Source of the DNA: Rathayibacter agropyri
GTDB taxonomy: Bacteria > Actinomycetota > Actinomycetes > Actinomycetales > Microbacteriaceae
DNA: 64,000 nucleotides
NCBI RefSeq assembly: GCF_013249015.1
Contig: NZ_JABRPL010000002.1
Coordinates: 62,001 to 126,000 of the forward strand
Reading direction: 5' to 3'
The position numbers were made by a program, and so were the translations under genes. Under the pieces are notes generated by a model. The model was given only the letters and a program-made list of their open reading frames with translations, did not search any database and was not told where the DNA came from. Positions 46,864 to 54,988 of this stretch are shown in pieces (position 1 is the first letter of the stretch; each line of letters begins with the position of its first letter).

Positions 46864-47166
46864 GTGCTCGGGTACGTGATGCGGGTCCGAGCGGAACTCG
46901 GAGACCCGTTCACATTCGAGGTCGACGCCGACGCCCGCAACGAATTCGGGCAACGGATCTGGCTCCGACGCGAGGAGTCGCTGAATTTGGCGGACGCGTG
47001 GATGGTTCAGAACATCGATTGGCTTATCGCGTTCGCGGCACGCGGTCACGGCCGTCGCGACGTTGCTGGGCCGCTCAAGCCCGGCAACGTCCGCGCCGAT
47101 CGCTTCTTCGACGGCCCGGCGCTCCGGGTGAACTCCCACCGCTCGCGGGACGTGCTGAACACCTAA
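46864..47166 (+). CDS. hypothetical small protein
   Basis: A 100-residue protein with a GTG start 8 bp after GGAGG. It has no membrane segment or recognisable motif. Visible features are a basic centre (RIWLRREESLNLADAW, GHGRRDVAGPL) and a polar C-terminus (RVNSHRSRDVLNT). It is just downstream of the GST gene and a terminator-like hairpin follows, so it could be cotranscribed with it. Confidence 0.6.
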   Translation: MLGYVMRVRAELGDPFTFEVDADARNEFGQRIWLRREESLNLADAWMVQNIDWLIAFAARGHGRRDVAGPLKPGNVRADRFFDGPALRVNSHRSRDVLNT

Positions 47167-47199
47167 GGGTGCGGGAGGCGTCTGCTACTTGTGAAACGT

Positions 47200-47230
47200 G
47201 GGTAGCCCCTTGCACGGGAACGGGCTGCCC
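47200..47230 (+). terminator. candidate terminator after the small protein gene
   Basis: A 9-bp stem GGGTAGCCC/GGGCTGCCC, with one G-U pair and a 13-nt loop, is followed by AAATTT. It lies 33 bp after the stop. Confidence 0.5.
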
Positions 47231-47264
47231 GCAAATTTATGATCGGCCAATTGTCAGGGCTGAT

Positions 47265-47358
47265 ATTGAGGCTTATGCCAAATTCTCCTGAGTGTCATAG
47301 AACCCCAGGTCAGGGCACCTCCATTGAGCACGTAAAGCTATTCTGCATAAGCCTCAAT
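47265..47358. repeat. 14-bp perfect inverted repeat ATTGAGGCTTATGC / GCATAAGCCTCAAT
   Basis: Arms at 47265-47278 and 47345-47358 flank 66 bp in a locally AT-richer stretch without a supported gene. The core TTGAGGCTTAT also occurs at 52478-52488. It may mark the ends of a small degenerate element. Confidence 0.7.
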
Positions 47359-47459
47359 GAGAGGCACTTTTGCCTCAGGGTTTTCCATGAGGACCGTACG
47401 CGTGAGAGGCTCCGCACCGCCGAAAGCTGAACCGTCCGGCTTGTGCGGTTCTACGGCGA

Positions 47460-47884
47460 TCAGAGAGTTGCGTCCTGATCGAGACAATAGAATTCGTCGC
47501 CACCTTCTTGGATGACCTGATGCACGCGATTGAGATTGCAGAGCGTAAGCCGCACGTATGCAGGTACTTTCGTCAGCAGCTCTTGCAGTTCGATTCTCCA
47601 AGGCATCTTCTCAGCTTCGCATCGAGGCGGCTGAATGTATATCTCTTGCCGATCTATGGGCAAACGCTGCTGGAAGCCAATCTGAAGCGGAGACGTGCTG
47701 TCGTCCGCCAGGGCCGAGATGTAGCGTCGCACGTCCTCCGTCGAGTGCTGATCGCTGTCGTAGCCGACACGGAAGCTGATGGGAGGCAGACCCTCACGCT
47801 TGTCGCCATCAAGGCAGTCCAGTTGGAGGCCCCGAGCGGTTTTTCCGACTCCCAGTGCCCGGGCACGGCGGCGAATCGGAGCCA
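47460..47884 (-). pseudogene. unidentified gene remnant (3' part, no proper start)
   Basis: The last 140 codons of this frame read like a real protein: ISFRVGYDSDQHSTEDVRRY, QRLPIDRQEIYIQPPR, MPWRIELQELLTKVPAYVRL. They differ in composition from both the antisense strand and the surrounding host genes. Upstream of about 47884 the frame runs antisense-like into the KDPG aldolase gene and has no credible start. I therefore read it as a gene that has lost its 5' end. I cannot name the family. It borders the AT-richer stretch with the 14-bp inverted repeat. Confidence 0.45.
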
Positions 47885-47896
47885 GAGGCAGTCGGC

Positions 47897-48544
47897 TCAG
47901 GACCGCGCGGCGGCGATCGCCGCGAGGATTTCCTCGGACGCTCGTGTCACATGACCGAGGTCGCTGTCGAGACGGGCGGCCCGGGTGACGAAGCTGCCGA
48001 CTCCGACAGCGGTCACTCCCGCGGCGAACCAGGCGCGGACGTTCTGCGACGTGGTGCCACCCGCAGGCAGGATCGGCGCCTGTGGCAGCGGTGCGAGTAA
48101 TGCCTTCACGTAGTTCGGTCCAGCCGGTCCGGTCGGAAAGAGCTTCACGATGTCGGCCCCCGCCTCCAGCGTCTGCACGACCTCGGTCGGGGTGCACGCC
48201 CCGCTGATCGTCACGGCCTGGTAGCGGTTCGCCGTGCGGATCATCGCGGGGTCGAGGTTCGGGCTGACGAGGATGCTCGCACCGGCCTGAACTGCCGCGA
48301 AGGCCGCCTGGGCGTCGAGGACGGTGCCCGCTCCGATGGCGACGCCCTTCTTGGCGTACTGGGCCGAGAGGATGCTGATCACCCCGAGCGCGCCGGGGAA
48401 CGAGAGCGTGATCTCGACGGCCCGGAAGCCGCCGGCCACCGCGGCACGGGAAACGGCGAGGGCCTCCTCGGCACTGGTGGGGCGGACGATCAGCACGGCG
48501 CCGGTCTGGACGATGGTCGCGAGGACTTCGTGTTTGCTTAACAT
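47897..48544 (-). CDS. eda: 2-keto-3-deoxy-6-phosphogluconate / 4-hydroxy-2-oxoglutarate aldolase
   Basis: A 215-residue class I aldolase of the KDPG/KHG family that splits KDPG to pyruvate and glyceraldehyde-3-phosphate. Visible motifs are a catalytic Glu in GGFRAVEITLSFPGAL, AIGAGTVLDAQAA, and the Schiff-base Lys in DIVKLFPTGPAGPNYVKALLAPL followed by ILPAGGTTSQNV. Divergent from a DeoR-family regulator with a palindrome in the gap, so it is probably controlled by it. Confidence 0.93.
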   Translation of the reverse strand: MLSKHEVLATIVQTGAVLIVRPTSAEEALAVSRAAVAGGFRAVEITLSFPGALGVISILSAQYAKKGVAIGAGTVLDAQAAFAAVQAGASILVSPNLDPAMIRTANRYQAVTISGACTPTEVVQTLEAGADIVKLFPTGPAGPNYVKALLAPLPQAPILPAGGTTSQNVRAWFAAGVTAVGVGSFVTRAARLDSDLGHVTRASEEILAAIAAARS

Positions 48545-48583
48545 CGAGGCACACCGTAGCCCGAATCATCACAGAAAGCCATA

Positions 48584-48599
48584 CCTGTATGCAAACAGG
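48584..48599. promoter_or_regulatory. candidate operator in the eda/deoR divergent gap
   Basis: CCTGTATGCAAACAGG has 5-bp inverted arms (CCTGT/ACAGG) around a 6-bp centre. It lies 40 bp from the eda start and 28 bp from the regulator start, so one bound dimer could control both. Confidence 0.55.
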
Positions 48600-48626
48600 C
48601 GCGAGATCACCCCTACAGTGGAAACG

Positions 48627-49418
48627 ATGACTGTCCCGCCCCCACTCATCCCGGAGCAGCGCCACCAGGAGATCCTGCGTCTGCTGCGCGGCGCCGGAGT
48701 TCTCAGCATTCGCCACCTCGGCGAACGGTTGAACGTGTCGCATATGACGATCCGGCGCGATATCTCGACGCTCGAGGAGTCGGGCCGCGTCATCCCGGTG
48801 CAGGGCGGCGTAAGGCTCAACGGCGCACTCGGATCGGAGCCGCCGCGCGAGCGAGGCTCGCGGGTCGGTCTTGAGCTGCCGCGCAAGCAAGCCATCGGAC
48901 GACGGGCCGCAGAGTTCGTCGAGGATGACATGGTCGTCTTCCTCGACGCGGGCACCACGTGCGAGGCGATCGTGCCGTTCCTCCTCGGCCGGCGCGGTCT
49001 GACCGTCGTGACGAACGACTTCTTCACCGTGCTGGCGTTGCTGCCGCACCCCGAGATCACGACGATCCACACGGGCGGAGTCGTCGATGCCTCCAGCGGA
49101 TCCGCCAGTGGTCCGCTCGCCGCGGCCACTGTGGCCGGGCTCAGTCTCGACCTGTTCTTCGTCAGCACCGGTGCCTGGGATCTCGCCCACGGCGTGACCA
49201 CGCCGGAGACCGACAAGGTGCTGCTGAAGCATTCGGCGCGAGAGGCGGCCTCCACCTGCGTCCTCGTAGCCGACAGCACGAAGTTCGGTCTCTTCGAGCG
49301 CTTCAAGGCGCTTCCGCTGGATGCGCTCGACGGGATTGTCAGCGACTGCGGTCTGCCGGAGGGGAGCCGAACCTCTGTGCTCGACTGCGGCCTCGAGCTC
49401 GTGCTCGCCGAGTTCTGA
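48627..49418 (+). CDS. DeoR/GlpR-family transcriptional regulator
   Basis: A 263-residue sugar-responsive regulator. The N-terminal winged helix reads RHQEILRLLRGAGVLSIRHLGERLNVSHMTIRRDISTLEESG, the DeoR signature. The C-terminal sugar-phosphate-binding domain includes DAGTTCEAIVPFL, VVTNDFFTVLALL and VLVADSTKFG. The ligand is likely a sugar acid phosphate, given the neighbouring KDPG aldolase and 6-phosphogluconate dehydrogenase genes (inference). Confidence 0.93.
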   Translation: MTVPPPLIPEQRHQEILRLLRGAGVLSIRHLGERLNVSHMTIRRDISTLEESGRVIPVQGGVRLNGALGSEPPRERGSRVGLELPRKQAIGRRAAEFVEDDMVVFLDAGTTCEAIVPFLLGRRGLTVVTNDFFTVLALLPHPEITTIHTGGVVDASSGSASGPLAAATVAGLSLDLFFVSTGAWDLAHGVTTPETDKVLLKHSAREAASTCVLVADSTKFGLFERFKALPLDALDGIVSDCGLPEGSRTSVLDCGLELVLAEF

Positions 49419-49576
49419 CCGCCGCACTCGCCCGCCTGCGCGTCCGGGCCCGGCCCGCACAGCCGTGCGCCCGCTGCACGACCGATGTGCAGATCCTCGA
49501 CCCGGTCGCTCCGGGCGCCGCAGAACAGCCGGGGCTAGCCTGGGAATGACCCTGAACCCGAACGTCGAGGAGAACC

Positions 49577-51034
49577 GTGTCTGACAAGCCCACCGCCACA
49601 GCCAACATTGGAGTCGTCGGTCTGGCGGTGATGGGCTCCAACCTCGCCCGCAACCTCGCCAGCCGCGAGGGCAACACTGTCGCGGTGTTCAACCGCTCCT
49701 TTGGTCGCACCCAGACGCTGATCAGCGAGCACCCCGAGGCGGGCTTTGTCGCCTCCGAGACCATCGAGGACTTCGCCGCCTCCCTCACCACTCCTCGCAC
49801 TGCGATCATCATGGTGCAGGCGGGTCGCGGCACCGACGCCGTTATCGAGCAGTTGACCCGGGTCTTCGAGCCGGGCGACATCATTGTCGATGGCGGCAAC
49901 GCGCTCTTCACCGACACGATCCGCCGCGAGAAGGCCGTGCGCGAGAGCGGCATCCACTTCGTCGGCACCGGCATCTCGGGCGGCGAGGAGGGCGCGCTGA
50001 AGGGCCCCTCGATCATGCCCGGCGGCTCGGTGGAGTCGTACCAGACCCTCGGCCCGATCCTCTCGTCCATCGCCGCGATCGCCGAGGGCGAGCCGTGCGT
50101 CACCCACATCGGCACCGACGGCGCTGGCCACTTCGTCAAGATGATTCACAACGGCATCGAGTACGCCGACATGCAGCTCATCGCCGAGGCGTATGACCTG
50201 CTCCGCACCGTCGGCGGTCACGAGCCCGCCGCCATCGCCGAGGTGTTCGACGCCTGGAACAAGGGCGACCTCGAGTCGTACCTCATCGAAATCACCGCCG
50301 AGGTGCTCCGCCAGGTCGACGCCGACACCGGGAAGCCTTTCCTCGACATCGTCCTGGACCAGGCCGGTTCCAAGGGCACCGGCGTCTGGACCGTGCAGAA
50401 CGCGCTCGACCTCGGCGTCCCCGTTGGCGGCATCGCCGAAGCCGTGTTCGCCCGCGCTGTCTCGTCGCACCCGGAGCAGCGCGCGGCCGTGCAGGAACGC
50501 GTCACGTCACGACCGACTCCGGTCGAGCGGTACGACGGCTTCGAGGACGATGTGCGCGCCGCCCTCTACGCGTCGAAGGTCGTCGCCTACTCGCAGGGAT
50601 TTGACGCAATCATTGCGGGGGCCGAAAAGTACGGCTGGGAGATCGATAAGGGTGCGGTCGCCAAGATCTGGCGCGCGGGCTGCATCATCCGCGCGCAGTT
50701 CCTCAACCGAATCGTCGACGCGTACGACGAGAACGCCGCGATCACGACCCTGCTTGAGGACCCGTACTTCGCCGAGGCCGTGGCGAACGGAGAAGCCGCC
50801 TGGCGCCGCATCGTCTCGACCGCTGCCCTCTCGGGCGTGCCGATCCCCGGTTTCGGCGCCGCGCTCTCGTACTACGACTCGCTCGCCTCGAAGCGCCTCC
50901 CGGCCGCCCTCGTACAGGGCCAGCGCGACTTCTTCGGCGCGCACACCTACCAGCGCGTCGACAAGGAGGGCACCTTCCACACGCTGTGGTCGGGCGACCG
51001 CACCGAGGTCGAGCAGGACCCGTCCACGCACTGA
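49577..51034 (+). CDS. gnd: 6-phosphogluconate dehydrogenase (NADP+, decarboxylating)
   Basis: A 485-residue pentose-phosphate enzyme with a GTG start 8 bp after GGAGAA. The dinucleotide motif GLAVMGSNLARNLA is at the N-terminus, then VDGGNALF, the substrate motif GISGGEEGALKGPSIMPGG, the catalytic Lys in HFVKMIHNGIEYADMQLIAEAY, and the C-terminal QRDFFGAHTYQRVD. Length is typical of the long NADP form. Confidence 0.97.
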   Translation: MSDKPTATANIGVVGLAVMGSNLARNLASREGNTVAVFNRSFGRTQTLISEHPEAGFVASETIEDFAASLTTPRTAIIMVQAGRGTDAVIEQLTRVFEPGDIIVDGGNALFTDTIRREKAVRESGIHFVGTGISGGEEGALKGPSIMPGGSVESYQTLGPILSSIAAIAEGEPCVTHIGTDGAGHFVKMIHNGIEYADMQLIAEAYDLLRTVGGHEPAAIAEVFDAWNKGDLESYLIEITAEVLRQVDADTGKPFLDIVLDQAGSKGTGVWTVQNALDLGVPVGGIAEAVFARAVSSHPEQRAAVQERVTSRPTPVERYDGFEDDVRAALYASKVVAYSQGFDAIIAGAEKYGWEIDKGAVAKIWRAGCIIRAQFLNRIVDAYDENAAITTLLEDPYFAEAVANGEAAWRRIVSTAALSGVPIPGFGAALSYYDSLASKRLPAALVQGQRDFFGAHTYQRVDKEGTFHTLWSGDRTEVEQDPSTH

Positions 51035-51452
51035 CGCGCGCCGCGGCGCTCCTCGAGGCTCGCGCAGTGCAAGGTCCACAACGGCGGAGATTCTTCGCGC
51101 TCATCACGTCCCGCCCTCGGATCAACAAGTCGGCCAGGCGTTCCACGAACGTGATCGCGACGGATCTGCCGTGGGCTTCCATGAGCAGGTCATCCTCCCC
51201 CGCGCGAGGATTCACCAATCGGATGCTTCCTCGGGCCGGTCATCGATGCGCACCATGCCCATACTGCGCTTGCCAGTGCTTCCCCAAGCGGCCGACAGCG
51301 CTCGGCACTGGTGTGCTTCGGGCGGAGCAGGATGTCCTCGCGGGCGATGTCACCTGAGGGTGGGCGTAGCGTTCAGCGCCTCGACGACCGCTTGAGCGAA
51401 GGTCCTCCTGCTACGCTCTGAGCAATAATCGCAATCCAGGATGGGGAACGGG
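51035..51452. other. intergenic region without a supported gene
   Basis: About 420 bp between gnd and the next gene. The minus strand has a short frame (about 51100-51220, from VNPRAGEDDLLMEAHGRSVAITF to RGRDVMSAKNL) that reads protein-like but lacks context, a good start or a recognisable family. It could be the remnant of a small gene. No tRNA or repeat is visible. Confidence 0.5.
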
Positions 51453-52358
51453 ATGGCTCTGTTTAAGCGCAGTAAGAAGAAGCCGCAACCGACGGACCGC
51501 ATCGAGTGGGTTACAGCGACGGCGCGACGGATACTTGCCGAGCGGGGCGTCGAGACCACGGTGAAGCATGGCAAGAAACCTGAAGAGGTGATGCTTGTCG
51601 GTGCTGGCGTGCAGATCTACCCGCTCTTCACCCTGCTTGCAAAAACGAACGGAGCGTCGACTGCTGAGGCGGAGCACATCATCGCCGAGCACCTTGCGCC
51701 GCTCCCCTCCTCCGCCGCGATGCCCGACATCGCGAACTTTTCGCCCGAGGAACTCCGTGTCCGCATCCGCACGCGTCTTCTGAATAACTCCGAGGGCCAG
51801 CCAGACGACCCTACGCTCCACTACGCCCGGCCGTTTTCGGATGATATCTTCCTGGCGCTGTGCATCGACCTTCCCCACACCGTGATCGTGCTCACCGACG
51901 CAAACATGCGCACGCTCGCACTGGGTGAGGATGAGCTGTACGCCTTCGGACAGCTGAATACCGACCGCGAGGCCATTGACCAACGATATGAGGCATCTCC
52001 TGGAGTCGAGGTCGTGGTCGGCAATTCTCTCTTCACCGCCTCAAAGGCTGCGAATCTTCCCGCGATACTCGGCTCCGCCCCCTTCGGAACCCTCTTTACG
52101 GTTCCGCATCGACACATGCTTATCACCCTGCGTCTCACAGGGCCGGAGACCCTCGAATCGGTGGAGAATCTCATCGGAGTGACCATGCGGGCTATCGGCC
52201 ACGGGTTGGTACCCGGGGGCGTGATCTCACCGAACGTGCATTTCTCTCGCGGAGGTCTGGTCAGTAGCATCTCGTCGATCGACGAGACGGGTACTATGAC
52301 CATCCGCGTCGATGATCGGCTGCGGCAAGCACTCGAAGACTCGGCCACTAACCGGTGA
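51453..52358 (+). CDS. hypothetical protein, possibly DUF1444-like
   Basis: A 301-residue soluble protein. The ATG at 51453 has GGGGA 5-7 bp upstream; an ATG at 51441 is also in frame. The N-terminus is basic (ALFKRSKKKPQP), and the body contains ARRILAERGVE and LTDANMRTLALGEDELYAFGQLNTDREAI. The pattern vaguely resembles DUF1444/YtpQ-type proteins, which lack a known activity. It is the last host-like gene before the AT-rich biosynthetic operon and is convergent with that operon. Confidence 0.75.
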   Translation: MALFKRSKKKPQPTDRIEWVTATARRILAERGVETTVKHGKKPEEVMLVGAGVQIYPLFTLLAKTNGASTAEAEHIIAEHLAPLPSSAAMPDIANFSPEELRVRIRTRLLNNSEGQPDDPTLHYARPFSDDIFLALCIDLPHTVIVLTDANMRTLALGEDELYAFGQLNTDREAIDQRYEASPGVEVVVGNSLFTASKAANLPAILGSAPFGTLFTVPHRHMLITLRLTGPETLESVENLIGVTMRAIGHGLVPGGVISPNVHFSRGGLVSSISSIDETGTMTIRVDDRLRQALEDSATNR

Positions 52359-52457
52359 CCTCCTCTTACCACCCGAGGTCCCGATGCACAACGCCCTGTC
52401 CCGCACACTGATTGAGCTGACCTACGTTTTCTCGACAGGGTAAATAGTCGTCTCAGC

Positions 52458-52477
52458 GGTGAGACTTCGGTCTCACC
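52458..52477. terminator. perfect hairpin with TTCG tetraloop
   Basis: GGTGAGAC-TTCG-GTCTCACC is an 8-bp stem closed by an extra-stable tetraloop. It lies 100 bp after the hypothetical gene stop and 71 bp after the end of the leftward operon. It could terminate transcription from both sides. A TTATCCACA sequence follows at 52485-52493. Confidence 0.6.
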
Positions 52478-52547
52478 TTGAGGCTTATCCACACTCCGAT
52501 TGATCGAGGTGAATTCGCGCATATCGGTCACGAATAAGACCGGCTGA

Positions 52548-53115
52548 TTAGCGGGCCGGAAGACTCTCACCCGGAAGAAACTCCCAGCTGACACCACGAC
52601 CCTCGCCCATTACTGCGCAACTCACCAGAGTGCTAGGCCGTAGCTTCAGCGACAACACCGAGAACGAATCGCAACCTGCCAGTCGGCCGACGAAAACACG
52701 AGAACTCTCAACTGGACGAGGCCAGCAGACCGGCGAGTCGAAGACTTCCCACTCACGGTGAGGCCAAATGGAACGCCTGCCGCTGGCTTCAAACAGTACC
52801 TTCTTTTGCGTCCAGCGACGCGTGACGAACGCATGAGAATGGCCTGACCTCTCGCCAGTCATCAAACTCCCTCTTGGCGAGAAATCGCCGCACGAACGAA
52901 GTTCCATGACTCCGAATGCGCTCAATGTCTATCCTGACGCCTGCGGAGGAAGCAGCCACCGCGACCAGGCCAGGTACATGAGAGCGCGAAACTCGAAGCT
53001 GACTTATTCCACTCCGCGACGATGTCGATGATTCGATCTCCCGAAAAAATGACTTCTGCGACTCAACTGCTGACCGTAATTGATGATCATGGCTCCTACC
53101 GGTCAAGATCACCAC
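52548..53115 (-). pseudogene. frameshifted Sfp-type 4'-phosphopantetheinyl transferase
   Basis: Two overlapping frames together make one PPTase. The upstream frame has VSRSHVPGLVAVA and the Mg-site region AGVRIDIERIRS, then RRFLAKREFDDW. The rest is in the next frame: HAFVTRRWTQKKVLFEASG, which corresponds to the (W)(T)xKE(A)xxK motif. The frame changes between about 52830 and 52865. The motif residues are also altered (KE to KK, K to F, G to R before the first Asp). Such enzymes activate carrier proteins by adding phosphopantetheine; the natural client here would be the ACP of the same operon. Last gene of the leftward cluster, with a GTG start near 53115. Confidence 0.72.
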
Positions 53116-53218
53116 CGATCACGATCATCACATGAACCCGGCCTTAGAGAAATTCTTCTCACACTAGAGTAGACAGAGACAAGCGTCGCACCCGTGGCCG
53201 CATGTGCTCGATCATCCG

Positions 53219-54175
53219 TCATGATCGCGCGCGCACCTCGTCCAGGACCATGTCGCCAATTCCACGAGTAGCAGTCCACCCCAAGTGCTCACGAGCCTTG
53301 TCAACATCCGCCCATATCGCCGCTACATCGCCAGCGCGTCGAGGACGCATTACTGGTTCCGCGCTGGAATTACCTGCTTGAAGCATTTCCCGCACAATCT
53401 GCCACACAGAGATCCCGACGCCCCGGCCTATATTGTAGACATCCGACACGCCTTCACTGAGCGCAGCCATAGCCCGAAGATGAGCATCAACCACGTCTTG
53501 TACATGCACGTAGTCTCTCACAGCCGTCCTATCAGCGGTCGGATAATCGATGCCGAAGATCTCGGCAGGCTCGCCGGAAAGTACCGACTCGGCCAGACGC
53601 GGAAAAAGAGTCTCACCGCCTCGGTCTGCGAGCAACGGCGAAGTACACCCCGCGACATTAAAATACCGCAGCGATATCCATCTAATTCCGACGCTATCGC
53701 AAACCTCTCGTATTGCCATCTCGGCTGCCAGCTTTGAGGTGCCGTACGGACTCACAGGTAAGAGAGCGTCATTCTCGCGTACCGGTCCACTACGCGACGG
53801 GCTGCCATACACCGCCGCACTTGACGAGAACACCAATTTTGTCATCCCCATCTGACTAGCTACATCAAGGAGAGAGAGCGTTCCAGCTACATTCACGCTC
53901 CAATATTTTCCCGGACAAGTCACTGATTCTTTCACCGATTTCTTCGCCGCAAGGTGAAAGACACCCGATGGACGAGAGCCCCGAAGCTCGAATATGAGAC
54001 GATCAGACTCCGCGATATCCGCTACAATGAGTCGCACGTCGGCGGGAAGACGAGCTGGGTCACCCGTCGAAAGATCATCGATCACTGTGACAGTATGATT
54101 CAACCCCCGCAAGGCTGCAACGAGATGTGCGCCAATGTAACCAGCACCTCCAGTCACTATCCAATGCTGAACCAA
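53219..54175 (-). CDS. tunF: UDP-sugar 4-epimerase (GalE-type), tunicaminyluracil pathway
   Basis: A 318-residue extended SDR. The NAD motif TGGAGYIG is at 8-15, then FHLAAKKSVKESV, the catalytic Ser in VFSSSAAVYGSPSR, and YGTSK matches YxxxK. VRDYVHVQDVV is the GalE hallmark. In tunicamycin synthesis TunF epimerises a UDP-GlcNAc-derived exo-glycal at C4 to give the galacto configuration. That role is inferred from the operon; on sequence alone it could be an ordinary UDP-glucose 4-epimerase. 27 bp after the ABC permease gene. Confidence 0.85.
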   Translation of the reverse strand: MVQHWIVTGGAGYIGAHLVAALRGLNHTVTVIDDLSTGDPARLPADVRLIVADIAESDRLIFELRGSRPSGVFHLAAKKSVKESVTCPGKYWSVNVAGTLSLLDVASQMGMTKLVFSSSAAVYGSPSRSGPVRENDALLPVSPYGTSKLAAEMAIREVCDSVGIRWISLRYFNVAGCTSPLLADRGGETLFPRLAESVLSGEPAEIFGIDYPTADRTAVRDYVHVQDVVDAHLRAMAALSEGVSDVYNIGRGVGISVWQIVREMLQAGNSSAEPVMRPRRAGDVAAIWADVDKAREHLGWTATRGIGDMVLDEVRARS

Positions 54176-54202
54176 TCGTTACCTCCTCATTAGCGTCGGC
54201 GA

Positions 54203-54988
54203 CTAGCGTCGCCACCTCATCGTGAAGGACGCGACGCCAATAGCGACACACCCGACCGCTGATGTTACAAGAACCGCAAACCATATTGATTGCGACGACC
54301 CAAAAAGAACTGCTCGGACAATTTCCGAGGCGTAGGTCGCCGGATTGAACCTTCCAACAGCAACAAGCCAAGAGGGCAACAGATCCGGATGGATGACAAT
54401 AGGTCCAAGCCCGGTCATCAACACAGTGATCGCCAAAGTTAAAGAGGAAGCCTCCTCGAGTGAACGCGAAAGACTTCCGATCATCGCGCCGAGTGCCACA
54501 AACGGAAGCATGACCAGAGCGAGAAGCGGCAGAAGATACCAACTCACATCGAGCACGACGCCTACAAGAGGAGCTGACACAACGCTCGTCACCAAGACTG
54601 CCGGAAGTGCCAACAGACCAAAGGAGACCATACTGGACAAGATCAACGCCGTCGACCGAATCGGAAATGACGAAAGGTAAACGATCGTCCCCATGTGCTT
54701 CATAAATGCAAAGTTGGACGCCACACGCCCCAGCGTCTCGAACATCACAGCAAGAGTTATACTTCCGCTGACAACGTATGTGGTCGCGCCAGCGATGTTC
54801 GAAGATCCTGCGTAAAGTCCCAAACCGAGGCTTGTCATCACCGGCGCTAAGAATCCGGTTAGTAGCATCTGGGGCCAGGACCATCTCCAGTTGGTCAGTT
54901 GCATGACGACAAGAGCGTAGACAGCCACGAGGAAGCGCACGGACGGAACGTAGGCCAGGACAGCGGGGGCCTTATGAGTATGTGTCAT
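54203..54988 (-). CDS. tunJ: ABC-2 type exporter membrane protein
   Basis: A 261-residue membrane protein with six hydrophobic spans and the ABC-2 pattern (LLTGFLAPVMTSLGLGLYAG, GRFNPATYASEIVRAVLFG). It overlaps the ATPase gene by 17 bp. With the ATPase it should export the finished nucleoside antibiotic and may give self-protection, as proposed for TunI/TunJ. Composition is AT-richer than the host genes. Confidence 0.85.
   Translation of the reverse strand: MTHTHKAPAVLAYVPSVRFLVAVYALVVMQLTNWRWSWPQMLLTGFLAPVMTSLGLGLYAGSSNIAGATTYVVSGSITLAVMFETLGRVASNFAFMKHMGTIVYLSSFPIRSTALILSSMVSFGLLALPAVLVTSVVSAPLVGVVLDVSWYLLPLLALVMLPFVALGAMIGSLSRSLEEASSLTLAITVLMTGLGPIVIHPDLLPSWLVAVGRFNPATYASEIVRAVLFGSSQSIWFAVLVTSAVGCVAIGVASFTMRWRR

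Noticed and set aside
52485-52493. TTATCCACA as part of a replication origin
   Set aside because: A single DnaA-box-like 9-mer without neighbours, AT-rich unwinding region or origin genes is not evidence for an origin.
51821-52597. 258-codon minus-strand frame over the hypothetical gene at 51453
   Set aside because: It is antisense to a better supported gene with a ribosome-binding site and its translation has no family features.
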